This document shows positions 16,751-24,700 of a stretch of DNA of 64,000 bases, piece by piece. A program made the position numbers and the translations under genes. The stretch's first letter is position 1; every line of letters starts with the position of its first letter. The notes beneath the pieces were generated by a model. The model was not told the origin of the DNA and searched no databases. It saw nothing but the letters and a program-made list of their open reading frames with translations. This stretch comes from Streptomyces anulatus (GTDB lineage Bacteria > Actinomycetota > Actinomycetes > Streptomycetales > Streptomycetaceae), in contig NZ_BMVK01000027.1 in NCBI RefSeq assembly GCF_014650675.1, forward strand, positions 1 to 64,000, written 5' to 3'.

Positions 16751-18817
16751 GTGCGCGGCGTGGTGGATCGATCTGTCCTGTCCCGTGCTGCACGGATGCC
16801 CCGGCGCGCGCTCCTCCTCGCGGCCACCGCGACCGCCGCCACCGCCGGATGTGCCGTGACGGCTCCGCGGCGCCGCGGTCCGATGCCGGACCCCGCCCCC
16901 GGCCTGGCCATAGCGAGCGGCAGGCGGGCGCGGCTGATGCAGGTGCTGGCCCACCCCGACGACGACCTGTACCTGATGAACCCCGACACCCGTGAGGCCC
17001 TCGACGCCGGGACCCCGGTGGTCTGCGTCTACCTGAGCGCGGGCGATGCCGACGGCCTCAACAAGGTCCCCGGGGCCCCGCGCCCGAAGCCCGACCATGC
17101 CGCGTACTCCTCCGCCCGGCAGCAGGGCCTGCGCCAGGCGTACGCCGAGCTGCTCGGGCTCGGCCGGTTCACCCCCTGGCAGAGATCGGTGCTCACCCTG
17201 CGCGGCGGCCACCGGGCCGAGCGGAACGTCCTGGCCGCCGGGGTCCGACGGGTCGAGCTGGTCTTCCTCAACACCGCGATGCACACCGGGCGCGGCCGCC
17301 TCGGGCTGCCCGGCCTCTGGGAGGACCGGCGGCTGGTGCTGCGTACCGTCGTCGCCGACGACTCCCCCTTGCAGAAGGCCGGTTCGTATACGTACGAGTC
17401 CCTGATCGACGTCCTCGTCGGGCTGCTGGAGCAGTACCGGCCGACCCTCGTGCACACCCTCGACCCGGACCCCGACCTCCGGGACAGCAGCGAGTACGAA
17501 CGCCTCCGGGACAGTGAGCAGCGGGGGTACTCCGACCACGCGGACCACACCCCGGCGGGGTGCTTCGCCTGGGCGGCCCTGATCCGCTGGGTGGCGGCGG
17601 CGACGGGGCGCGGGGAGCCGGTGCCCGGGTTCGTCGTCACGGCGTTCCGGGGGTACTACAACCACCACTGGCCCAAGAACCTGCCGCCGAGGGTGCTGGA
17701 GCGCAAGGCCGCCCATCTCGTCCCGTACGGCGGCGCGCCCGACTGGGAGTGCGGCAACCCCTCGGGCTGCGGCGACTACAACATCGGCGGCGACCGGCCG
17801 CTGGCCAGCCGCAAGGGCTGGGTCCGCTCCACCCACCACCGCTACCCGGGCACCCGGGCCCGGGTCGCCTCCGGGGCGGAGGGCCGGCTCACCGTCTACG
17901 GGGTGCTGGGGCTGCGCGCCGTCCGGTGGCGCGAGAGCACGCCCGGCAGCGGGACCCTGGACGCGCCGGACGACCTCGGCGGCGGTCCGCTCGCCCCGGT
18001 GCTGGGCTCGGCGACGACGTCGGACGGCCGGCACCTGCTGTTCGGGCTGCGGTTCGCGGAGCTCTCGGGGCACGGCTCGGACAACGAGCGCGAGATCGTG
18101 CTGCTGGAGCAGCGCTCGCCGGACGGCCCCTTCCGTGCCTGGCGGGGGCTGGGCAACCCCGCCGCCCACGGCGGCCACGGACGCCGTGTCGGCACGCCCG
18201 TCGCCGTGGCCGCCCCGGACGGCCGCGTCCACCTCTTCGTACGGAACGCGGAGAAGGGGCTGAGCACCCGGGTCCGGGACGCGGGCACCGGGCGCTGGAG
18301 CGGGTGGCGGGATCTGGGCGGCGGCGAGGTGCAGGACGGGCTGACGGCGGTCGTGGACACGGCGGGGCGCGTCCATGTGTACGCGGCCGGGCACCATGCC
18401 GTGCACCACTGGACGCAGGACGCCCCGGGCTCGGACGTCACCGCCCGTACCCAGCTCACCGAGGCCCCCGTTCCGGCGCACGCGCCCGGCGCACTCCCCG
18501 CGCCCGACGGGTCCGTGGAGCTGTACTACCGGCCGGCCGCCCGGGAACGGCTCGCCGCCGTGCGGACCGGTCCGGCCCCCGCGCCCCGCTTCGGCGGGTA
18601 CGGTCCGGTGACCGCCGCCGCCTCGCCGGGCGGGCCGGTCCTGCTCGGCCGTTCCGCGGAGGGCCGGATCCAGCTGCGTACCGCCGAGGGCATCGCCGTA
18701 CGGTCCCGGGGACCGTACGCCCTGGACGGAGTCGCCCTCCACCTCGGCGCGGTGGACGGGCGGCCCGCCGTCGTGGGGTTCGGGCCGGACGCCGCGCCCT
18801 GGGTGTGGCGTCCGTAG
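16751..18817 (+). CDS. PIG-L/LmbE-family deacetylase lipoprotein with C-terminal propeller-like half
   Basis: The 688-residue product is probably exported. With the ATG at 16796 as start, the N-terminus MPRRALLLAATATAATAGCA is a lipoprotein signal with lipobox ATAGC. The GTG at 16751 would add 15 residues. Residues 64-76 (QVLAHPDDDLYLM) carry the zinc site HPDD of PIG-L N-acetylglucosaminyl deacetylases, and a later DHADHTPAG supplies the third ligand. From about residue 340 the protein has repeated W-rich strands (RAWRGLGNPAAHG, GRWSGWRDLGGG, HAVHHWTQD), typical of a beta-propeller or PLL/sialidase-like domain. It may deacetylate a surface or extracellular sugar; the substrate is unknown. 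Confidence 0.85.
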   Translation: MRGVVDRSVLSRAARMPRRALLLAATATAATAGCAVTAPRRRGPMPDPAPGLAIASGRRARLMQVLAHPDDDLYLMNPDTREALDAGTPVVCVYLSAGDADGLNKVPGAPRPKPDHAAYSSARQQGLRQAYAELLGLGRFTPWQRSVLTLRGGHRAERNVLAAGVRRVELVFLNTAMHTGRGRLGLPGLWEDRRLVLRTVVADDSPLQKAGSYTYESLIDVLVGLLEQYRPTLVHTLDPDPDLRDSSEYERLRDSEQRGYSDHADHTPAGCFAWAALIRWVAAATGRGEPVPGFVVTAFRGYYNHHWPKNLPPRVLERKAAHLVPYGGAPDWECGNPSGCGDYNIGGDRPLASRKGWVRSTHHRYPGTRARVASGAEGRLTVYGVLGLRAVRWRESTPGSGTLDAPDDLGGGPLAPVLGSATTSDGRHLLFGLRFAELSGHGSDNEREIVLLEQRSPDGPFRAWRGLGNPAAHGGHGRRVGTPVAVAAPDGRVHLFVRNAEKGLSTRVRDAGTGRWSGWRDLGGGEVQDGLTAVVDTAGRVHVYAAGHHAVHHWTQDAPGSDVTARTQLTEAPVPAHAPGALPAPDGSVELYYRPAARERLAAVRTGPAPAPRFGGYGPVTAAASPGGPVLLGRSAEGRIQLRTAEGIAVRSRGPYALDGVALHLGAVDGRPAVVGFGPDAAPWVWRP

Positions 18818-18838
18818 CAGCGGACGCGTTCGGCCCAA

Positions 18839-18866
18839 TTGCCGCTCCATAAAGCCGTGTTATACC
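18839..18866 (+). promoter_or_regulatory. possible promoter for the trypsin-like protease gene
   Basis: A TTGCCG (18839-18844) and a TATACC (18861-18866) are 16 bases apart, about 100 bases upstream of the protease start. The AT content here is locally higher than in the surroundings. Motif match only. Confidence 0.4.
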
Positions 18867-18965
18867 CAAACGCTAGTACCCCGGCCTCGTCGCGCTCCGG
18901 CACCCTGTTGCCCACCATCCCCCACGGACACGCCCACCCCAGCGTGTCGCGCGAAACGAGGAATC

Positions 18966-19691
18966 ATGCGTATATCCAGGCTCGTGCCCGCTGCCGCCGC
19001 CGCAGCGGCCTGTGTCCTCGCCCTCTTCGCACCGTCCGCCTCGGCCGCTCCCGAGGCCCCGCTCCAGGACGCCCCGCCCCCGACCACCCAGATCATCGGC
19101 GGCGGTCAGGCGTCCAACGCCCCCTGGGCCGCCCGCCTCTTCTCGAACGGCAGAGAGACCTGTTCGGCGACGATCATCGCGCCGACCTGGATCCTCACCG
19201 CCAAGCACTGCGTCACCGGCGGCGGTCTGTCGTTCCGCATCGGCAGCCTCGACCAGCACAGCGGCGGTGTCGTCGCCAACGGCGCCCAGACCTACACGCA
19301 CAGCTCGGACCTGGCGCTGGTGCGCCTGGACCGCTCCGTGCAGGCGACCTACTCCCGCCTCGGCTCGCCCGGCTCGGTCAGCGTCGGACAGAGCGTCCAG
19401 GTCTGGGGCTGGGGCGCCACCTCGCAGTGCGGCTCCGAGGCCAACTGCCAGTCCCGCTATCTGAAGGTGGCCAACGTGACGGTCACCGGCGGCTGCGGTG
19501 ACGCGTACGGCGGCTCGGCGATCTGTGCCCGCCGCGGCAACGGCATCACCGCCGGCGGCGACTCCGGCGGCCCGATGACGGCCAACGGCATCCAGGTCGG
19601 CGTCGCCTCGACCAGCGACCGGCAGACCACGACCGCGTACACGAACGTCACCGCGTACCGGTCCTGGATCCAGTCGATCGCAGGCGTCTGA
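18966..19691 (+). CDS. secreted trypsin-like serine protease (S1 family)
   Basis: A 241-residue preproprotease. Residues 1-28 are a Sec signal peptide ending SASA-A. A short propeptide then leads to the mature N-terminus IIGGGQASNAPWAARLF (from about residue 43). The catalytic triad is visible: His81 in TAKHC, Asp115 in SSDLALV and Ser200 in GGDSGGP. Cys residues flank His81 and the active-site region. This is the extracellular chymotrypsin/trypsin family common in Streptomyces. It is followed by a terminator and lies next to the response regulator end of the RHS locus, on the opposite strand. Confidence 0.95.
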   Translation: MRISRLVPAAAAAAACVLALFAPSASAAPEAPLQDAPPPTTQIIGGGQASNAPWAARLFSNGRETCSATIIAPTWILTAKHCVTGGGLSFRIGSLDQHSGGVVANGAQTYTHSSDLALVRLDRSVQATYSRLGSPGSVSVGQSVQVWGWGATSQCGSEANCQSRYLKVANVTVTGGCGDAYGGSAICARRGNGITAGGDSGGPMTANGIQVGVASTSDRQTTTAYTNVTAYRSWIQSIAGV

Positions 19692-19706
19692 CCGACCCCA
19701 CCGGCC

Positions 19707-19739
19707 GGGACGGCGGGCACCTGACGGACCCGCCGTCCC
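19707..19739 (+). terminator. terminator after the protease gene
   Basis: A perfect 11-bp stem (GGGACGGCGGG with its complement) with an 11-base loop, 16 bases after the protease stop. GC-rich and without a U-run. Confidence 0.7.
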
Positions 19740-19747
19740 CGTGAACC

Positions 19748-19791
19748 GTAGGGCCCCCTTACCTCGCCGCCCTGAGGTACCGGGGCCCTAC
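19748..19791 (-). terminator. terminator overlapping the stop of the response regulator
   Basis: An outer 10-bp stem (GTAGGGCCCC) and an inner 6-bp stem (TACCTC) form one long imperfect hairpin. The 5' arm on the minus strand contains the response regulator TAG stop (19788-19790). It would end the RHS operon and faces the convergent protease terminator. Confidence 0.7.
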
Positions 19792-20390
19792 ACCCAACCC
19801 TGGTCCTTCGCTATCCGCACGGCGTCGACGAGGGTGCGCGCGTGGAGCTTCCCGACCGCCGACGAGAGCCTGTTGCGGACGGTTCCCACGCTGAGGAACA
19901 GGTCGGCGGCGATCTCCCGGGAGTGCGCCCCGCCGGCGGCCAGCCGGAGGGCCTCGGCCTCCTTGTCGGTGAGCGGGCCGGAGCCGGCCCGCTCCTCCCC
20001 GTGCATCCGGGGGTCGATGACCCGGCCGCCCGCGGCGATCCGCCGGATGGCGTCGGCGGTCCGCGCCGGAGTGGTGCTCTTGAGCAGATATCCGGCGGCC
20101 CCGGCGGCCAGGGCCCGGCGCAGATGACCCGGGCGGTCGAGCGCGGTGAGCATCAGCACCCGGCAGGCGGGCAGCCGTTCCACGAGCCCGGCGGCGACCG
20201 TGATCCCGTCCGCCCCGGGCAGATCGATGTCGAGCAGGACGACGTCCGGACCCAGCCTCTCCGCCTCGGCGAACGCGGCCGGACCGTCCGCGGCCTGGCC
20301 GACCACGTCGATGCCCAGCTCGGCCGTCAGGAGCGCCGTCAGTCCTGACCGCACCACGTCATGGTCGTCGACCACCAGCACCTTGATCAC
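19788..20390 (-). CDS. DesR-like (NarL/LuxR family) response regulator
   Basis: A 200-residue two-component regulator. The receiver domain (1-120) has acidic Asp8/Asp9, the phosphoacceptor Asp54 in VVLLDIDLPG, Thr in MLTALDRPGH and the invariant Lys in YLLKSTTP. The C-terminal helix-turn-helix reads LTDKEAEALRLAAGG...SREIAADLFLSVGTVRNRLS. The ending KLHARTLVDAVRIAKDQGWV is characteristic of DesR-type regulators. The GTG at 20388-20390 gives the canonical N-terminus. The start lies inside the small membrane gene upstream (32-base overlap), so it is probably the last gene of the RHS operon. Its likely kinase partner lies 8 kb away at 28293-29501. Confidence 0.9.
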   Translation of the reverse strand: MIKVLVVDDHDVVRSGLTALLTAELGIDVVGQAADGPAAFAEAERLGPDVVLLDIDLPGADGITVAAGLVERLPACRVLMLTALDRPGHLRRALAAGAAGYLLKSTTPARTADAIRRIAAGGRVIDPRMHGEERAGSGPLTDKEAEALRLAAGGAHSREIAADLFLSVGTVRNRLSSAVGKLHARTLVDAVRIAKDQGWV

Positions 20391-20646
20391 GGACCCGATT
20401 GTCGCAGGCCACCCGGGTTCCCCGGGCTGCTTCGGCCACCGGCGCACCCCGGCGCACGAGCCGGACCGCCGCCACGGAACCGATCAGCGCGGGCAGGAAC
20501 AGCACCAGCGCCCCGGGCCCCGCGAGCACCGAGGTCCCGGCCGCCGCCGCGTACACCGCCACCGCCAGCGCCCGGACCGCCGCGATCTCGATCCCCGCCG
20601 CCCTCGCCGGCCTCCGCGTCACCGCGTTCCGCACCTGTTTCCGCAC
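20359..20646 (-). CDS. small membrane protein, unknown function
   Basis: A possible 95-residue protein starting at GTG 20644-20646, or at a second in-frame GTG 12 bases downstream with GGA at -8. It has two hydrophobic segments (ALAVAVYAAAAGTSVLAG and ALVLFLPALIGSVAAVRLV) followed by a basic, polar tail. It overlaps the preceding membrane gene by 28 bases and the response regulator by 32 bases, a layout suggesting coupled translation. I recognise no family. It could be a diverged, shortened relative of the two upstream membrane proteins or a sensor accessory protein. Confidence 0.5.
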   Translation of the reverse strand: MRKQVRNAVTRRPARAAGIEIAAVRALAVAVYAAAAGTSVLAGPGALVLFLPALIGSVAAVRLVRRGAPVAEAARGTRVACDNRVRDQGAGGRRP

Positions 20647-21173
20647 CCGCCGATCCGATCACGCCGGGACGGGTCGGAAGGAGTGACATCTTCACGTGGT
20701 CGAACGCACCGCACCGCGGGCGACAGGAACGCGAAAGCGGCCGTCGCGCCGGCCAGGACCAGGGAGGGGGCCCCGGTCAGGTGGTCGCCGACGGCGGAGA
20801 GCAGCCGGGCGGGGCGGTCGCCCTCGACGAGGACGCCCACCGCCAGGGTCAGCAGGCCGACGGCGACGGCGGTCGCCGCGAGCACCACCAGCAGCGCGCC
20901 CAGCCGTGCCGCGGGACCGGCGGGCCGCAGGTCGCGGTCCGGTCCGACGAGCACGGGCGTGAGGCTGCGCGCCGCGACCGGGCGGATCACGACGAGCCCG
21001 GCGTAGAGCGCGTACTGCCACCAGGCGACGTGCTCGGTGAACTGCTCGGCGAGGCCGATGCCCCTGACGGCCGCGGCGCTGGTGTTCACCACCATCACGA
21101 TCCAGGCGGTGACGGCCGCGTGGGCCACCCGGTTGGCGAGCCGCGCTCCGCGCGCCTCTTCGGTCGTGTCCAT
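20619..21173 (-). CDS. membrane protein, paralogue of its upstream neighbour
   Basis: A 184-residue protein with about four hydrophobic segments (HAAVTAWIVMVVNTSAAAV, WWQYALYAGLVVIRPVAA, LGALLVVLAATAVAVGLLTL, SLVLAGATAAFAFLSPAV). It shares length and order of features with the gene at 21177-21731: RLANRVA against RPANRVA near the N-terminus, and PVLVGPDRDLRPAGPAARL against PVLIAADAEVRPGRLSDRL between helices 2 and 3. The pair therefore looks like a tandem duplication. It starts three bases after that gene ends. No family is recognised; the position directly after the RHS gene fits an immunity or partner protein, which is inference. Confidence 0.75.
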   Translation of the reverse strand: MDTTEEARGARLANRVAHAAVTAWIVMVVNTSAAAVRGIGLAEQFTEHVAWWQYALYAGLVVIRPVAARSLTPVLVGPDRDLRPAGPAARLGALLVVLAATAVAVGLLTLAVGVLVEGDRPARLLSAVGDHLTGAPSLVLAGATAAFAFLSPAVRCVRPREDVTPSDPSRRDRIGGCGNRCGTR

Positions 21174-21176
21174 TCC

Positions 21177-21731
21177 TCAGCTCTCCGTGCGCGGCGCCCC
21201 TGGCCGGCTCCGCTCCCGCTGCTGCCCCCGGTCTCCGAAGAAGGGCAGCAGGATCGGCGACAGCAGGCAGTACAGCGCCGACGCGGCGAGCAGCGCCGGA
21301 CCTTCCGCGGAGCCGAGGAAGGCGCCGAGCACGGCGCCGACGGACGCGCCGCCGAACCAGGCCGCCAGGACCACCGCGAGGATCGTCGCCCCCCAGTGGA
21401 AGACGAGCGTGCGCAGCCGGTCGGAGAGCCGGCCCGGGCGGACCTCCGCGTCGGCGGCTATGAGGACCGGCCACACGACGGGCGAGAGCGCGCAGTAGAG
21501 AAGGACGACCGCCATCGGGATCGGGGCGGCGCTCGCCAGAACCTCGAAGTACCCCTCGTCCGCCCCCCGTTCTCGGGCCTTCACCAGGTCGATGCCGCAG
21601 ACGAAGGCGTACAGCGCCCCCGCCGTGCCCGCCACCGCGACGCGGTTGGCGGGCCTGTTCCCTTTCCTCAAGGGACTTCCTTCCTGTTCCGAGGACGCGC
21701 CGGACCCCTCGGTGGGGCCCGGCGCGTCCAT
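21177..21731 (-). CDS. membrane protein directly downstream of the RHS gene
   Basis: A 184-residue protein with a polar N-terminus (MDAPGPTEGSGASSEQEGSP) and about four membrane segments (VAVAGTAGALYAFVCGIDL, PIPMAVVLLYCALSPVVWP, LVFHWGATILAVVLAAWF, ALLAASALYCLLSPILLPF). It starts seven bases after the RHS stop, so it is almost certainly on the same transcript. It is paralogous to the next gene (shared NRVA and PVL...RP blocks). The tight linkage to a polymorphic RHS gene suggests immunity, anchoring or release of the RHS product. I do not recognise a named family. Confidence 0.75.
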   Translation of the reverse strand: MDAPGPTEGSGASSEQEGSPLRKGNRPANRVAVAGTAGALYAFVCGIDLVKARERGADEGYFEVLASAAPIPMAVVLLYCALSPVVWPVLIAADAEVRPGRLSDRLRTLVFHWGATILAVVLAAWFGGASVGAVLGAFLGSAEGPALLAASALYCLLSPILLPFFGDRGQQRERSRPGAPRTES

Positions 21732-21738
21732 CCGTCGG

Positions 21739-24700
21739 CTAGCGGTGGGAGAAGCCCGAGCATCTGCTCGCCGAGGACCGGCGGCCCAGCCCGTAGGCGA
21801 AGCCCGTCAGGGATCCGTACGCGGCGCCGTATCCCGCATAGGTGCCCGACCCGCGCGGGCCCGACCGGTAGTAGCCGTAGGCCGCCCCGCCGAGGGTCAT
21901 GAGGCCGCCGCCCTGGAGGCCGCAGCGCAGCCCCTGCCGGCCCCGGTTGGCCGCCCGGCCCCAGCTGTAGCGGGGCGCTCTGCGGTGCTTGCCGACATAG
22001 CGGGCGCGGCGCATCGACTTACCCCACTTGTAGCCGCGATAAGCGTACTTGGCCGCTTTGTAAGCCTTCTTGCAGTAGCGGAAGCACGCGACCGCGGCCC
22101 GGACCCCGAAGACGACGAGGGGCACCCACTGCCCGTCGAGGTCGAACTTGTTGACGGGGTCGGCGTAGCCGTACTCGTAGGAGTTGGCGCTGCCGCCGTA
22201 GACGGGGTCGGTGGAGAGGAAGCGGCCCGTGACCGGGCTGTAGAGGCGGACGCCCATGAGGGTGAGACCGGTCAGGGTCTCGGCGGAGCGCTGTTTGGCG
22301 CCCAGCCAGCCGTAACGGGCCGGTGTCTGCTCCGCCCGGGCGTTGCCGTACTCGTCCGCGTCCAGCGCCGTAGGCGCCACGGAGGCGTCGAGGGGCAGCA
22401 TGAGCGCCACGTCTCCGTGCAGCGTCGAGAGCTGGAGCACGGTGCCGCCGGACTTCTCCGTGGTCGCCGCCAGGTCCCCGGCGGCCGACCCGACGTTGCG
22501 GGTCAGCTCACCGGTGGTGGCGTTCTCCACGATCCAGCGGGGGTTGTCCCCGTCGCCGTCGTAGTGGTTGACCTTGGACTCGGCCGGGGTCCACGTGGAG
22601 CCGGCGCCGGTCTCGACCTTCCAGGAGCGGAAGCGCAGGCTCGCGTCCAGGTACCAGGTCTGCCGCCGGCCGTCGGCCGTCTGACGGTGGACGAGGTCGT
22701 TGGCGTGGTAGCCGACCGTGGCGCCGGGGAGCGCCGTCGTACGGCCGAAGGCGTCGTAGGCGTAGCCCGTGTCGACCAGCCGGTCGGCGCTGTCGTAGCG
22801 GTGGCCCACCGTGGTTCCGCCGCTCGCGGGGCAGTCCGCGCCGGGGGCTCCGACCGCCGTGAGCAGCGACGTCCGGTTGGAGCGCCGGTCCAGGGTGTAG
22901 GTCCGCCGGATGCATTCCCCGTCGACGGTGTCCTCGACCCCGGTCAGTCTGCCGGACGCGTCGTAGCGGTAGCGCTGGTCCGACCAGCCTCCGTGGGTGG
23001 AGACCTGGCCATGGGTGTTGCGCGTGATCGAGTCGGTGAAGACGGTGGTGCCGTCGCCGTCCCGCGTGTAGGTGCGGCCGATCGCGGTCCCTGTGGGGTC
23101 TTCGGAGATCCGGAGCGTGTAGCCGCCGGGCAGCTTCTCCGTCTCGGCCGAGCCGTCGGCGTCGTAGGTGGCGCGGAAGGCGCCGGCGACGGAGTCGGTC
23201 TTCGTGGTGAGGAGACCGCGCGGCTCGGCCGTGTGGTCGTAGGCATACGTCACCGTGGATGGAGCGGAGTCCGTCTCCCTGGCCTTTCGGTCGAGCAGGT
23301 CGTACTCGGTCCGCGTGACCCCTCCGTCGGCGTCCGTGTACGAGATCAGCCGGCCCAGCAGGTCGTACGCGCTGGTGATCGTCCCGCCCGTGGGTGAGGA
23401 GACCTCGACGGTCGCCCCGGTGGCCGGGTGGTACGCCGTGGTGGATTCCGGGACGGCCTGGCCGAGGCCGCCCGTCACTGTCTCCCTGATCTTGCGTCCG
23501 GCGGCGTCGTACGTCGTCGTGGTCGTGCGGGAGACCCCGTCGACCTCGTCGGTGACCGTGGCGGGCCGGCCCCAGCGGTCGTACTCCGTCGTGGTGTTGG
23601 GCAGTTTGGCCGGGTGGCTGCCGCCGCCGGTGATGTCACCGGCCGGGCCGGTCCAGCACGGCTGGTCCGCCCATTCGGGCCGGCCCTTGCACCAGCCGGT
23701 CCCGGTGGCCGACCAGTACGCGGTGATCCGGCTGGCCGCGTCGTTCCCGGTGCCGCCCGGCAGGACCTGGGAGGTGACCCGGCCCTGGTCGTCGTACCCG
23801 GTGCTCGTGATGATGTCGAGGCCGCCGGGGTCCTGGACGGTCAGCGTGGGCAAGCCCTTCACCCAGTCGTACTGGGTCTGGGTGAGACGCTTCTCCCCCA
23901 TGACCCCGTAGTGGTCGCGGACCCGGACCCCGGTGACGGCGAGCGTCAGCTGGTTCTTCGCCCTGGCGGTGCCGTCGGTGGGGCGGCCCTCGTCGTACTC
24001 GTTGACGGTCCAGGCCCGGGCCGGCACCGAGGTACCCGCGCCCACCAGGAGCGTGGAGCCCTCCTTGAGGTCCTCGGAGAGGTCCACCCGGTGCAGCGGG
24101 CCGAACTGTTCGGTCTTGCGCACCCCGCCCTCGTCGTGGACGGAGAGCGTCGACAGCAGCTGTGCGCGCTCGGCCGAAGGGATAGCGCTGATCCCCAGGT
24201 CGGTGAGGACGGCCTGCCGCGCCTCGCCCGCGCCCAGGGCCAAGGCCCGGTTGGCCGCGGTCAGTTCCCGGACCGTGTTGCCGAAGCGGTCGTACTCGGT
24301 GGTGGTGATGTGCCCGCCCGGGGCGGCGGTGTTCACCGTCCGGCCGGAGGCGTCGAGGTAGGTGACGGTGGCCCGCGCGTAGGCGCCCGCCGCGAGGTCC
24401 GCGCCCGCGTGGGAGGCGGGCGGCGCGTCGGCCGGGAAGACGGCCGTGGCGTCGCTGGGCGCGTCCGTCTGGCCCCAGGCGCGGACCGCAGCCGTGCCGA
24501 GGGAGTGCGGGGCCCCGGCGCCGGTGACGGGTACGCCGTACACGATGCCGGTGACGGCGGCGCCCTCCACGGTGGCCGCGGTGCCCTGCTTCAGCGCCTG
24601 CCGCGAGGACGTCAGCAGCATGCCGTCACCGGGGGCCGTACCGGCTCCGGCGTTGCCGTAGGTGAAGGTGTACGGGAGCAGGCCCTGCTGCTGGAGCCAG

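Noticed and set aside
20683..20695. GTGACATCTTCAC, a match with two differences to the 13-bp palindrome in the RHS-kinase promoter region.
   Set aside because: It lies inside the coding region of the second membrane gene, has lost symmetry, and a two-mismatch hit is weak. I do not call it a second operator.
20359..21173. A possible frameshift joining the second membrane gene and the small membrane gene into one longer protein.
   Set aside because: The second membrane protein already matches the full length of its paralogue, and the small gene has its own start options, so no frameshift is needed.
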